64,000 nt of DNA, taken from NCBI RefSeq assembly GCF_024171895.1, contig NZ_JAMTCQ010000009.1, positions 843,318-907,317 on the forward strand. Direction: 5' to 3'. Below are positions 49,723-58,161 of this stretch, piece by piece (position 1 is the stretch's first letter; the number at the start of each line of letters is the position of its first letter). The notes below the pieces were generated by a model that saw nothing but the letters and a program-made list of their open reading frames with translations, made no database searches and had not been told where the DNA came from. Position numbers and translations under genes: made by a program. The stretch is from Prauserella halophila. GTDB lineage: Bacteria > Actinomycetota > Actinomycetes > Mycobacteriales > Pseudonocardiaceae.

Positions 49723-51657
49723 CGAATCCGGGTGGCGAAGAGGCAGGTGGACGGTCAGCACCGTGCCGGCGCCGACGGTGCTGTCCACGTCGATCCGCCC
49801 GCCGTGTGCGTCGATCAGCTGGTGCGTGATCGCGAGCCCGAGCCCGCTGCCGCCGCTGCTGCGACTACGCGATTTGTCGGCGCGCCAGAATCGGTCGAAG
49901 ACGTGGGGAAGCGACTCCGCGTCGATGCCGCTGCCGGTGTCGCTGACGTCGATGCGCACCTCGTCGCCGGCAGCCCGCGTCCGCAGTTGCACGGTGCCGT
50001 CCCGGGGCGTGTGGCGGATGGCGTTCGACACGAGATTGCCCAGTGACTGGCGCAAGCGGGTCGGATCCGCCGAAAGCTCCGGGTCGTCGTCGATGCGCAC
50101 CGACAACTCGACGCCGCGTGCCTCGGCCGCAGCACGGTGGGCGGCGGCCACCTGTTCCACCAGGGCCCGGAGTTCGACCGGCTCCGGGTGCACGCGGAGT
50201 TCGCCCGCGTCGGCGAGTGCGAGGTCCTGCAGGTCGTCGATGAGGTGCTGCAGCAGCACGGTCTCGTCGAGCAGGGAGGCGACCAGCTGCGGGTCGAGGT
50301 CGGCGACACCGTCCTGAGTCGCTTCGAGCCAGCCGCGCACGTTGACCAACGGCGTCCGGAGTTCGTGTGCGACGTCGCTGACCATGGTCCTGCGCTGGTG
50401 TTCCGAGGTCTCGATGCGCTGCGACATGGTGTTGAACGCGGCCGCGAGCTCGCCGATCTCGCCGCGTGCGGACGTTTCGGCGCGCGCGGACCGGTCGCCG
50501 TCGCCCATCCGCCTCGCCGCCGAGGTGATCGCGTGGATCGGACGGACGAGCCTGCTCGCCGCCAGCGCTGCGACGCCGATCGTCACGGCCAGCACGGCCG
50601 CCGCGGTCCACACGATGTTGTCGACCCCCACAGTGGACAGATCGGGTCCTGCCGCGTCCCCGTTCGGCTCGGTGATGAACAGTTGCGCCGCAGGGGCCAC
50701 ATGGGAGCCGAGCTGTTCGCGCCGCGCCGAGTCGACACATCGCTTCGCGTGGCGGCCCGTGGTGGTGAGTTCCTCGGCCGAGGTGATGTCCGAGACGTCG
50801 ACCGGTAACGGCCCGCGCCCCTGCCGTTCGAGGCAGGCATTGACGAGCGTCAGCAGTGCCTCGCTCGCCGTGCGTTCGGTGCGGGTGGCCGCCGGTTCGG
50901 GTCCGCAGAGATCGTCGGGTGACGGTGCCGGCAGTTCGGCTCGCGGACCGGCTTCCCGCGTCGGTTGCTGCGCAACCGACGCCGGCGGCCGCGTGTCGCC
51001 GCGGGACGGTAGTTCCCGCGGCGGTGTCTCCGCTGTTGGTGGGGGTGATGACGCGGTGACGGGTTCGACGGCGGAGCGCCCGTTGGGGCGTTCGGCGATG
51101 GTGCCGTCCCGACCGTGGCGCTTCAGGCACGTCAACCGCGACTGCGCTGCCTCGCGCAGTCTGCGGCGTTCGTCCGCGGTCAGCCGGTACGGGCCGACGG
51201 CCCGGGGGTCGATGCCGGAGGCCGTGGCGTCCGGCTTGAGCACGGTGTCGACGGCGAGCGGATCGACCACGGCCGACGGCGTGCGGGGAAGCGTGTCCCG
51301 GTCGTGGCCGCCGGAGTCGGCAATCGGGACGCGGGCAGGCGTGGTCAGCGTGATCCGGCGGCCCGTCTCGTCGGCGAGCCGGTCGACCGTGTCCTGCACG
51401 CCCTGCCACCGGGAATGCGTCGCGGCGTGGCCGAGCAGCGAGTCGTAGATCGTGGCGTCGTGGGCCAGCGACGTGCGGAGCTCGCGGTTGATCGCGCCGC
51501 TCGTGCTCTGTGCGGCGAGCCACGCGGTCGCGCCGATCGATGCGCACGCCACGACTGCGGCGAGCGCGAGCAGCCGCGTGAGGAGGCTGTGTCTGCCGAG
51601 TCTGCCGAGCCTGCGGTGACCGTTCGGAAGCTCGTCGCGCTGGTTACGACGCCGCAT
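49717..51657 (-). CDS. Sensor histidine kinase, EnvZ/BaeS type, with cysteine-containing sensor domain
   Basis: The protein has 646 residues. A first membrane helix at about 25-49, an extracytoplasmic domain of about 300 residues, a second helix near 352-374, a HAMP domain, the phosphoacceptor His431 in VSDVAHELRTPL and a HATPase domain (SGLGLAITHQLIDAHGG) are all present. The outside domain is much longer than usual, is Pro/Arg-rich in its middle and has four cysteines, two in the related segments TCLKRHGRDG and ACLERQGRGP. It starts 14 nt inside the response regulator gene. Its position suggests control of the sortase genes. Confidence 0.9.
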   Translation of the reverse strand: MRRRNQRDELPNGHRRLGRLGRHSLLTRLLALAAVVACASIGATAWLAAQSTSGAINRELRTSLAHDATIYDSLLGHAATHSRWQGVQDTVDRLADETGRRITLTTPARVPIADSGGHDRDTLPRTPSAVVDPLAVDTVLKPDATASGIDPRAVGPYRLTADERRRLREAAQSRLTCLKRHGRDGTIAERPNGRSAVEPVTASSPPPTAETPPRELPSRGDTRPPASVAQQPTREAGPRAELPAPSPDDLCGPEPAATRTERTASEALLTLVNACLERQGRGPLPVDVSDITSAEELTTTGRHAKRCVDSARREQLGSHVAPAAQLFITEPNGDAAGPDLSTVGVDNIVWTAAAVLAVTIGVAALAASRLVRPIHAITSAARRMGDGDRSARAETSARGEIGELAAAFNTMSQRIETSEHQRRTMVSDVAHELRTPLVNVRGWLEATQDGVADLDPQLVASLLDETVLLQHLIDDLQDLALADAGELRVHPEPVELRALVEQVAAAHRAAAEARGVELSVRIDDDPELSADPTRLRQSLGNLVSNAIRHTPRDGTVQLRTRAAGDEVRIDVSDTGSGIDAESLPHVFDRFWRADKSRSRSSGGSGLGLAITHQLIDAHGGRIDVDSTVGAGTVLTVHLPLRHPDSA

Positions 51658-52357
51658 CGGCCGCGCCGTCCTGCATCTTGTAGCCGACGCCGTACACCGT
51701 GATCAGGCGAGCCGGCTTACGCGGGTCGGCTTCGAGTTTGCGGCGCAGGTTCATGATGTGCACGTCGACGGTCCGTTCGGTGACGAACCGGTCCATACCG
51801 AAGGCCTGGTCGAGCAGCTGGCCGCGCGTGAACACTCGTCCCGGCTCGGCGGCCAGCGTGGCGAGCAGGCCGAACTCGGCAGGTGTGCAGTCCAGGGGCG
51901 CTCCCGCCAGTGCCACCTCGTGCCGCTTCCGGTCGACGACGAGCTCACCGAGTTCGAGAACGTCGTCCTGCCGACGGGACGCACGTCCGGCGCGGCGCAG
52001 GATCGCACGCACCCGCGCCGCGAGCTGTCGCGGACTGTAGGGCTTGGTGACGTAGTCGTCGGCGCCGAGGTCGAGGCCGAGCAGCACGTCGTCCTCGGTG
52101 GTGCGGGCGGTGAGCAGCACGATCGGCAGGTCGGACTCGGCGCGCAGTACGCGGCAGACGTCGAGGCCGTCGACCTTCGGCATCATCACGTCGAGTACGG
52201 CCAGGTCCGGCCGCTGCCGCCGTGCTTCGTCGATCGCCGCCCGCCCGTCCTGGACGACCGCCACGGTGTGGCCGTCGCGGCGCAGATAGCGCCGGATCAG
52301 CTCGGCCTGCATGGGGTCGTCTTCCGCGACCAGTACCTGTGCGCACATCGTCGGCAT
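51644..52357 (-). CDS. Response regulator, OmpR/PhoB type
   Basis: The protein has 237 residues. The receiver domain carries the acidic pair AEDDP, phospho-acceptor Asp56 in LAVLDVMMPKVDG, and a Lys in DYVTKPYSPRQL; the C-terminal winged helix reads TERTVDVHIMNLRRKLE. The gene overlaps the kinase gene by 14 nt. It is divergent from a sortase substrate gene whose promoter holds two direct repeats spaced by two helix turns, a typical OmpR-family arrangement. Confidence 0.95.
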   Translation of the reverse strand: MPTMCAQVLVAEDDPMQAELIRRYLRRDGHTVAVVQDGRAAIDEARRQRPDLAVLDVMMPKVDGLDVCRVLRAESDLPIVLLTARTTEDDVLLGLDLGADDYVTKPYSPRQLAARVRAILRRAGRASRRQDDVLELGELVVDRKRHEVALAGAPLDCTPAEFGLLATLAAEPGRVFTRGQLLDQAFGMDRFVTERTVDVHIMNLRRKLEADPRKPARLITVYGVGYKMQDGAADAAS

Positions 52358-52417
52358 TGTCTCCGGTCGAGAGGCTGCAGCGGCCCGGTACGGACAACTC
52401 CCCCGGGGAACCGAACA

Positions 52418-52450
52418 GGATCTTCACATTTGCCGGACGGGATCTTGACA
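52418..52450 (+). promoter_or_regulatory. Direct repeats, likely response regulator site, and -35 of the sortase substrate gene
   Basis: GGATCTTCACA (52418-52428) and GGATCTTGACA (52440-52450) are identical in 10 of 11 positions and spaced 22 bp. The second copy contains TTGACA, a perfect -35 hexamer, with a TATGCC hexamer at 52465-52470 as a possible -10 box (14-bp spacing is short). Direct repeats at 22 bp are typical for OmpR-type regulators. Confidence 0.5.
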
Positions 52451-52506
52451 ACTCGGCGTCAGGGTATGCCTCGCCCCTCCCGAAACAGGAAGAAAGGACA
52501 CGATCG

Positions 52507-52956
52507 ATGAAGCTTGGGCGAACCCTGGCCGCGACCGCGGTACTCGGCGCGTTGGCGTTGCCGATGACGACCGCCGTCGGCTGGGCGGACACCGCCGAGT
52601 CCTCGACCGCTGAACCGCCGCGATCCGCTCCCGCGGCCAGTGAGCCGCAGGAGCGGCCGACGGAGCAGGCGCCGCAGGAACGGCCGTCGGAGCAGGCGCC
52701 GCAGGAGCGGCCGTCGGAACGTCCGACGGAGCGGAAGGATCTTGATGACGGGCGACAGCGACAGGCGGAGGACTCGCCGCGTACGACCGTCCCGATGGAA
52801 CGGCAGGTGACCGAACGTCCGGTGGGTGCACCCGAGACCGGGGGCGACCCGGCCGGGTGGGACGCCACACCGGTGTACGTCGGCGGCGCGGTGGTCGCGG
52901 TCGTCGGCGCCGGTACCGCTGTGCTGCTGCGTCGTCGCGGCGCCGGTGAACGGTAG
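52507..52956 (+). CDS. Sortase substrate: secreted protein with APETG sorting signal
   Basis: The protein has 149 residues. A signal peptide (cleavage likely after VGWA, residue 27) leads into a Pro/Gln/Glu/Arg repeat region (PQERPSEQA, three copies) and an extended, disordered wall stalk. The C-terminus has the pentapeptide APETG (residues 108-112), a hydrophobic segment at 123-141 and an LRRRGAGER basic tail: a complete cell-wall sorting signal. The pentapeptide is a variant of LPxTG. A ribosome-binding site AAAGGA lies eight bases upstream. The sortase gene follows ten bases after its stop. Confidence 0.75.
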   Translation: MKLGRTLAATAVLGALALPMTTAVGWADTAESSTAEPPRSAPAASEPQERPTEQAPQERPSEQAPQERPSERPTERKDLDDGRQRQAEDSPRTTVPMERQVTERPVGAPETGGDPAGWDATPVYVGGAVVAVVGAGTAVLLRRRGAGER

Positions 52957-52966
52957 GCATCCGACG

Positions 52967-53605
52967 GTGCACGTGTGGCGTGGCACGCGGGGAGGCCGGT
53001 TCACGGTCTCCCCGCTGTTGGCGCTGGTCCTCGCGGTCGCCGGGTGTGCGGCACCGGATCACCCGGCCGGTGGGGGCACCGGATCCCCGGCTCCCACGTC
53101 GACGTCGGTGCAGGGAGACCGGGGTGCGCCGGAGAACCCCGCGGAGCCGGTTCCGGAATGGGTGGACGTGCCGACGATCGGCGCGCACTCGTCGCTGATT
53201 CCGCTGGGGCTCAACGAGGACGGGACGGTGGCGGTGCCGTCGGTGCAGCGGCCGATGCAGGCCGGCTGGTATCGCCACGGTCCCGTACCGGGCGAGGTGG
53301 GCCCGGCCGTCGTGCTCGGCCACGTCAACGGTGACGGCAGGGACGGCATCTTTGCGCGGCTGCACGAACTGGGGCGCGGGGACGACATCCGCGTCGGCCG
53401 TGACGACGGCACGGTCGTGCGGTTCAGGGTGACCCGGGTGTCGCAGGTGCCGAAGGAGCGGTTCCCGTCCGATCGGGTGTACGGCGACACGGCAGATCCC
53501 GAGCTGCGGCTGATCACCTGTGGCGGGGAGTACGACGAGGACGCCGAGAGCTATCGCGACAACGTGATCGTCTACGCCGAGCGTCCGCCGGCCCGCGGCC
53601 ACTGA
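52967..53605 (+). CDS. Sortase, class E/F type
   Basis: The protein has 212 residues. The sortase triad is visible as His119 (VVLGHVNG), Cys185 (LRLITCGG) and Arg197 (ESYRDNVIVYA). The core is class F like, with a VPTIGAHSSLIPLGL opening. The N-terminus looks like a lipoprotein signal: a hydrophobic run ending LAVAGC with Cys27, rather than the usual uncleaved helix. It should recognise the APETG motif of the gene directly in front. GTG 52967 is the first possible start; a weak ribosome-binding site precedes it. Confidence 0.8.
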   Translation: MHVWRGTRGGRFTVSPLLALVLAVAGCAAPDHPAGGGTGSPAPTSTSVQGDRGAPENPAEPVPEWVDVPTIGAHSSLIPLGLNEDGTVAVPSVQRPMQAGWYRHGPVPGEVGPAVVLGHVNGDGRDGIFARLHELGRGDDIRVGRDDGTVVRFRVTRVSQVPKERFPSDRVYGDTADPELRLITCGGEYDEDAESYRDNVIVYAERPPARGH

Positions 53606-53625
53606 GCGGCCGGGCCGGCGGACGC
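53581..53625. terminator. Hairpin around the sortase stop codon
   Basis: GCGTCCGCCGGCCCG (53581-53595) pairs exactly with CGGGCCGGCGGACGC (53611-53625), a 15-bp stem. The TGA at 53603-53605 lies in the loop. It separates the sortase gene from the convergent luciferase-like gene. Confidence 0.6.
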
Positions 53626-53684
53626 GGACGCCCGTTTCGTCGGCGAGGACGTCGGCCCCGCGGAGCGTTACGCCGTGCGGACGG

Positions 53685-54674
53685 TCACTGCGGGTTCAGT
53701 CCTGCGGCGCGGGCGGTCAGCTCGGCGGAGCGGAGCCGGTTCTCGAGCGTCGGGGCCGGGTGGGTGACGATCAGCTCGTCCGCATCGGCGTGCTTGCCGA
53801 ACCAGTCGAGGTAGTCGGCGACCTCGTCGGCCGTGCCCACCGCGGAGTAGCGGACCATGTTCATGATCGGCTTGCCCTGCGGCGAGTCGAGCACGGCGTC
53901 GGCCTCGGCGTCGGTGAACGTGCGGCCCCTGCCCGCGAGCAGCTTCAGTCGCGCGCGCTTGACGATCTGGAAGTCGGCGTTGGCCTGCTCGGCGGTGTCG
54001 GCGGCGAGGACGTTGGCGCCCGCGATCACGTGCGGCTCGGCGAGCTGCTCGGACGGCTGGAACTCGCGCCGGTAGGCGGCCACGGCGTCCTCGAGCGAGT
54101 CCGGCGCGAAGTGGGACGCGAACGAGTACGGCACGCCGAGCGCGGCGGCCAGCTTGGCGCCGAACAGCGACGAACCGAGGATGTAGAGCGGGACGTGAGT
54201 GCCCTTGCCCGGGGTCGCCTTGACGCCGGACACGATGGACTGCTCGCCCAGGAATCCCTGCAGTTCCTGCACGTCGCGCGGGAAGCTTTCCGCCGAGCTC
54301 GGGTCGCGGCGCAGCGCGCGCACGGTGTTCTGGTCCGTGCCCGGTGCGCGGCCGAGTCCGAGGTCGATGCGGCCGGGGTGCAGAGTCTCCAGCGTGCCGA
54401 ACTGTTCGGCGATGGTCAGCGGGGCGTGGTTCGGCAGCATGATGCCGCCTGCGCCGAGGCGGATCGTCTCCGTCTGCGAGGCCACGTGTGCGATGAGCAC
54501 GCTGGTGGCCGAGGACGCGATCGTCGACATGTTGTGATGCTCGGCGTACCAGACCCGCCGGTAGCCGAGCTTCTCGGCGTGCTGGGCGAGCGCGACGCTG
54601 TTGTGGAGTCCGTCGCCCACGGATTCTCCGCTGCCGACCGTGGCGAGATCGAGGATGGACAGCGGAAGAGTCAT
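53685..54674 (-). CDS. Luciferase-like (LLM class) flavin-dependent monooxygenase
   Basis: The protein has 329 residues with the bacterial luciferase fold: a LPLSILDLATVG opening, RVWYAEHHNMSTIASSATSV, and GAGGIMLPNHAPLTIAEQFGTL, which is the short MsnO8-like subclass. Such proteins use FMNH2 or F420. The start is placed at ATG 54674 (MTLPLSILD); the 19 codons upstream are not convincing, and AAAGG lies nine bases before the ATG. It is monocistronic and convergent with the sortase gene. Confidence 0.85.
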   Translation of the reverse strand: MTLPLSILDLATVGSGESVGDGLHNSVALAQHAEKLGYRRVWYAEHHNMSTIASSATSVLIAHVASQTETIRLGAGGIMLPNHAPLTIAEQFGTLETLHPGRIDLGLGRAPGTDQNTVRALRRDPSSAESFPRDVQELQGFLGEQSIVSGVKATPGKGTHVPLYILGSSLFGAKLAAALGVPYSFASHFAPDSLEDAVAAYRREFQPSEQLAEPHVIAGANVLAADTAEQANADFQIVKRARLKLLAGRGRTFTDAEADAVLDSPQGKPIMNMVRYSAVGTADEVADYLDWFGKHADADELIVTHPAPTLENRLRSAELTARAAGLNPQ

Positions 54675-54859
54675 GGTCGCGCGCCTTTCGTCGGGAGTCC
54701 ACACGGACACGGAGTGTCTCGTCAGGGACAACCACGGCGCCGGATTCGATATTTCGCCGGGGGTCGTGGCTCACAGTCGTGCCGGGCGATCAGCCGTGCC
54801 GGCAGCCGGTGCCCTCGGCGGACGGGTACTGGCCGGATACGCGCCGCTGCGGTCGGTGT

Positions 54860-55288
54860 TCAGCCGCCTGCGAGGCCGGCGATGCCCGCCGCGAAGACGC
54901 CCTGGCTGAACGTGGTGTCGAGGTCGGGCTCGTCGGCGGCGTCGGCGTCGTACTCGGTCCACCACTCGACGAACGTGTCGCCGGTGGCCGTCACCGGGGC
55001 GAGGCGGATGGTGCTGATGTAACGGCGGATGGGGAACGGCCCGTCGAGGATGTTGTACGTGTAGCTGCGGCCGAGGTCGTCGAGCGCCAGCAGTTGTTCC
55101 CGCACGACGCCGCCGTCGGCGAGGGTCAGCTTGCGCACGGCGCCGACGTCGGTGGCGTTGTGGCCGGGTTCGATCTCGCTGCTGGCGATCCCGGGGTGAA
55201 AGGCCGGCAGGCCGTTGAAGTCGCGGACGCGCCGCCACACCTCGTCGACGTCGCCGGGCACGATTCCGCTGGCGTAGGGCCGTGGCAT
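54860..55288 (-). CDS. SRPBCC family protein
   Basis: The protein has 142 residues with the START-like fold of the polyketide cyclase type: a DVDEVWRRVRDFNGLPAFHP opening, a central VREQLLALDD, and the strand VEWWTEYDADAAD. Members bind hydrophobic ligands or catalyse ring closure or lyase steps. It follows the PEP-hydrolase-like and Tm-1-like genes with an 18-nt gap and is probably the last gene of that operon. Confidence 0.8.
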   Translation of the reverse strand: MPRPYASGIVPGDVDEVWRRVRDFNGLPAFHPGIASSEIEPGHNATDVGAVRKLTLADGGVVREQLLALDDLGRSYTYNILDGPFPIRRYISTIRLAPVTATGDTFVEWWTEYDADAADEPDLDTTFSQGVFAAGIAGLAGG

Positions 55289-55306
55289 CTACTGCTCCTC
55301 CGTGGT

Positions 55307-56146
55307 CTACGTGTTGTCGGTTTGCAGTGCCTTGAACTCGCGGGTGCGCGCGGTGAGCGCCTCTTCGACGGGCAGCCGTTCCATGCTGCTGGCGCCGTAG
55401 AAGCCGTGGCAGCGTTCGGTGCGCGAGAGGACGTAGGCCGCGTCCTCGGGGGTGGCGATGGGGCCGCCGTGGCACAGCACGAGGACGTCGTCGCGGATCT
55501 CGCGGGCCGCGGCCGACCATTCGTCGATCGCCGTGACGCAGTCGTCGAGGGTTTTCGCGGTGACCGCGCCGATCGATCCGCTGGTGGTCAGGCCCATGTG
55601 GCAGACGAGGATGTCGGCGCCCGCCTCGGTCATGGCACGGGCGTCGTCGGCGGAGAACACGTACGGCGTCGTCAGCAGGTCGGCGCGGCGGGCGGCGGCG
55701 ACCAGGTCCACCTCGTGGGCGTAGCCCATGCCGGTCTCTTCGAGGTTGGCGCGGAACGTGCCGTCGATGAGGCCGACGGTGGGGAAGTTCTGCACGCCGG
55801 AGAAGCCGAGGTCGGCGAGCTTGCGCAGGAACCGGTCGGTGTCGAGGAACGGGTCGGTGGCGTTGACCCCGGCGAGCACCGGGGTCCGTTTCACCACGGG
55901 CAGCACCTCGTCGGCCATGTCGATGACGATGTCGTTGGCGTTGCCGTAGGCCAGGAGTCCGGCGAGCGAGCCGCGGCCCGCCATGCGGTAGCGGCCGGAG
56001 TTGTAGATGACGATGAGGTCGATCCCGCCCGCCTCTTCGCATTTGGCGGACAGACCCGTTCCCGCACCGCCGCCGACGATCGGTTCGCCGCGCGCGGCCA
56101 TCGCCGTGAACTGTGTGAGCAGTTCCTGCCTGTCGATCCGGGGCAC
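55307..56146 (-). CDS. TIM-barrel protein of the PEP-hydrolase-like family
   Basis: The protein has 279 residues. It starts [20 protein letters not shown] and carries the TIM-barrel repeats [29 protein letters not shown] and [15 protein letters not shown] (PF09370). The family is often fused to, or adjacent to, Tm-1-like (UPF0261) proteins; the reaction is unproven. GTG 56144-56146 has AAGGAG upstream, and the Tm-1-like gene stops one base before. It seems to act with the neighbours on an aldolase- or lyase-type step. Confidence 0.8.
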   Translation of the reverse strand: MPRIDRQELLTQFTAMAARGEPIVGGGAGTGLSAKCEEAGGIDLIVIYNSGRYRMAGRGSLAGLLAYGNANDIVIDMADEVLPVVKRTPVLAGVNATDPFLDTDRFLRKLADLGFSGVQNFPTVGLIDGTFRANLEETGMGYAHEVDLVAAARRADLLTTPYVFSADDARAMTEAGADILVCHMGLTTSGSIGAVTAKTLDDCVTAIDEWSAAAREIRDDVLVLCHGGPIATPEDAAYVLSRTERCHGFYGASSMERLPVEEALTARTREFKALQTDNT

Positions 56147-56147
56147 G

Positions 56148-57386
56148 CTAACTCCTTGCCATGTCGGTGAATGCGGCCACGAGCTCCTCGGCGAACTCCG
56201 GGTCGTTGAGGTGCCGCGGCGAGCGGATCAGTTGCCGGCTGCCGGTCTGGTGGACCTCGCGTTCGAGGGTGTCGAAGAGCACGGCGTCCACCTCCGGGTC
56301 GTGGAACGCCTGGCCGGGCGCGTCCAATGCGGACACGCCGCCTTCGGGCAGCAGGAAGCGGACGGGGCCGTGGCAGGCGTTGAGCTTGCGCGCGAGGAAC
56401 TCACCGATCGCGCGGACCTCGTCGGCAGTGGTGCGCATGAGCGTGATCTGCGGATTGTGCGGGTAGAACAGCCTGCCGGAGTAGCGGTCGGGCACGGTGT
56501 CGGGTGCGCCGAAGTTGACCATGTCGAGGGCGCCGCACGAGCCGACGTAGGGGATTCCGGTGCGGGCGATCGCGTCGAGGCGGTGCTCGCCCGCCGCGAG
56601 AACGCCGCCCGCGACGAGGTCGCAGATCTCGGTGGTGGAGATGTCGAGGATGCCCGCGAGGTGGCCGTCGTCGGCGAGTTTCTCCATGGCGGCGCCGCCG
56701 GTGCCGGTGGCGTGGAAGACGAGGCAGTCGTAGCGCTCGCCGAGCCGGTGGGTGACGGCGTCGACGCACGGGGTGGTGACGCCGAACATGGTGAGGCCGA
56801 CGGCGGGGCGGGTGTCGCTCGCGGGGACGGGGTGGGCGCAGGCGCCGGCGAGTGCGTGGGCGGCGTTGCCGAGGACCTGGCGGGAGATGCGGTTGAGCCC
56901 GGCGACGTCGGTGACCGAGTGCAGCATGGCGATGTCGCTGGCACCGACGTAGGGGCCGACGTCGCCCGCGGCCATGGTCGAGACCATGAACTTGGGGACG
57001 CCGACGGGCAGTGCCTGCAGGGCGGGTGTGATCAGCGCGGTGCCGCCGGAGCCGCCGAGTCCGACGACGCCGTCGAGGTCGTGCTGGGCGGGCAGGAAGC
57101 GGGCGAACGCCTCGGTCATGGCGGCGACGGCGCTGCCGCGGTCGCCCGTGAACACCGCGTCCGCGCCGTCGGGGTGCCAGACGGCGACCTCGCGTGCGGA
57201 GACGTCGGCGCCGGAAGCGCCGGCGTCGCTGTGGCCGAGGTCGCTGTGGCCGATGTCGCTGTGCCGGCCGCTGGTGGTCAGGTCGACGGTGCGCACGGGC
57301 ACGCCGGCCGCGCGGATCAGCTCGGCGACGTAGCGCAGCTCATCGCCCTTGGTGTCGAACGTGCCGACAACGTACGCACTGCCCAC
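56148..57386 (-). CDS. Tm-1-like ATP-binding domain protein (UPF0261)
   Basis: The protein has 412 residues. The opening [20 protein letters not shown] and the glycine-rich [19 protein letters not shown] are the UPF0261 signature; later [15 protein letters not shown] and the [11 protein letters not shown] segment complete the family. Function is unknown apart from nucleotide binding. GTG 57384-57386 is chosen because GGAGG (57392-57396) lies five bases upstream. A three-copy 15-bp repeat (57225-57269) codes for GHSDL-like units in a loop. Confidence 0.85.
   Translation of the reverse strand: MGSAYVVGTFDTKGDELRYVAELIRAAGVPVRTVDLTTSGRHSDIGHSDLGHSDAGASGADVSAREVAVWHPDGADAVFTGDRGSAVAAMTEAFARFLPAQHDLDGVVGLGGSGGTALITPALQALPVGVPKFMVSTMAAGDVGPYVGASDIAMLHSVTDVAGLNRISRQVLGNAAHALAGACAHPVPASDTRPAVGLTMFGVTTPCVDAVTHRLGERYDCLVFHATGTGGAAMEKLADDGHLAGILDISTTEICDLVAGGVLAAGEHRLDAIARTGIPYVGSCGALDMVNFGAPDTVPDRYSGRLFYPHNPQITLMRTTADEVRAIGEFLARKLNACHGPVRFLLPEGGVSALDAPGQAFHDPEVDAVLFDTLEREVHQTGSRQLIRSPRHLNDPEFAEELVAAFTDMARS
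57225..57269. repeat. 15-bp in-frame tandem repeat in the Tm-1-like gene
   Basis: GTCGCTGTGGCCGAG, a second copy with one change, and a more diverged third copy lie in a row and code for HSDxG units on the reverse strand. Confidence 0.7.
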
Positions 57387-57467
57387 GGGCGCCTCCTTTG
57401 GCGTGGCGGAACCGGTGATCACCGCCCATCTGACCATGACCGGCGGTGCGATGCCAGGGGTCGGACT

Positions 57468-57563
57468 GCGAGGTCAGGCCGAGGGGGCAGGCTGCGGGGT
57501 CAGGCTGAGGCGTCAGGCAGAGGGGGCAGCTGTGGGGTCAGGCTGCGAGGTCAGGCTGTGGTG
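57468..57563. repeat. Degenerate tandem repeat spanning the NUDIX stop codon
   Basis: Units with a GTCAGGCTG core, 12-14 bp apart, run from 57468 to 57563. On the reverse strand each contains a TGA; one of them (57551-57553) is the stop codon of the NUDIX gene. The others lie downstream of the gene end. Confidence 0.55.
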
Positions 57564-58039
57564 CGGTGTCCGTCCTGGCACAGCGCGAGGGTGCCGGTGT
57601 CGGCGGCGTGGACGGCGGAGTCGAGGCGTGCGGCCAGTGAGGACGGCACCTTCGCGGCGGCCTGTTCCGGCGTGTGGAGAGAGGCGGAGACGATCTCCGG
57701 GTCGGTGAGCGTGAGGGTGTCGACCTCGGACGCGGTGATCGGCCCGCCGTCCCAGACGAACATGAGGCCGTCGGGCATGCGATCGGTCGCGGACAGGTTG
57801 TCGATCACCAGGAGCGGGCCGGGCCGCCGGTCGAGGCCGATCTCCTCGCGCACCTCGCGCGCGGCGGCGTCCCACGGCGGTTCGCCGGCCTCCACCACGC
57901 CACCGGGGATGTCCCAGAACCGTTTGTAACTCGGTTCGACGAGCAGCACCCGCCCGGCGTCGTCGCGCAGCAGCACGCCTGCGGCCATGCGCCGCCGGGG
58001 CAGCGAACGCACGTACTCGTCGAACGGCAGCAGCTCCAC
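57551..58039 (-). CDS. NUDIX hydrolase
   Basis: The protein has 162 residues from GTG 58037-58039. The NUDIX box is complete (GGVVEAGEPPWDAAAREVREE followed by IGL, quoted in parts), so it should hydrolyse a nucleoside diphosphate linked to another group. The RRRMAAGVLLRDDAGRVLLV strand in front is typical. TAGCCT (58047-58052) lies seven bases before the GTG with no Shine-Dalgarno sequence, which supports this start over an upstream TTG. The stop lies inside a tandem repeat. Confidence 0.85.
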   Translation of the reverse strand: MELLPFDEYVRSLPRRRMAAGVLLRDDAGRVLLVEPSYKRFWDIPGGVVEAGEPPWDAAAREVREEIGLDRRPGPLLVIDNLSATDRMPDGLMFVWDGGPITASEVDTLTLTDPEIVSASLHTPEQAAAKVPSSLAARLDSAVHAADTGTLALCQDGHRTTA

Positions 58040-58046
58040 ACCCCGG

Positions 58047-58052
58047 AGGCTA
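58047..58052 (-). promoter_or_regulatory. -10 box of the NUDIX gene, leaderless start
   Basis: TAGCCT on the reverse strand precedes the GTG at 58039 by seven bases. Confidence 0.45.
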
Positions 58053-58161
58053 CGCGCGTGCGTGGCCGACAAACTGGTGGTGGCGTGACGTCACAGCTCG
58101 GAGTGTCGTCTGCCCAGTGCGGTGCGGTGCGGTGGGAACGGGCCGACGCAGTGGACGGTCC

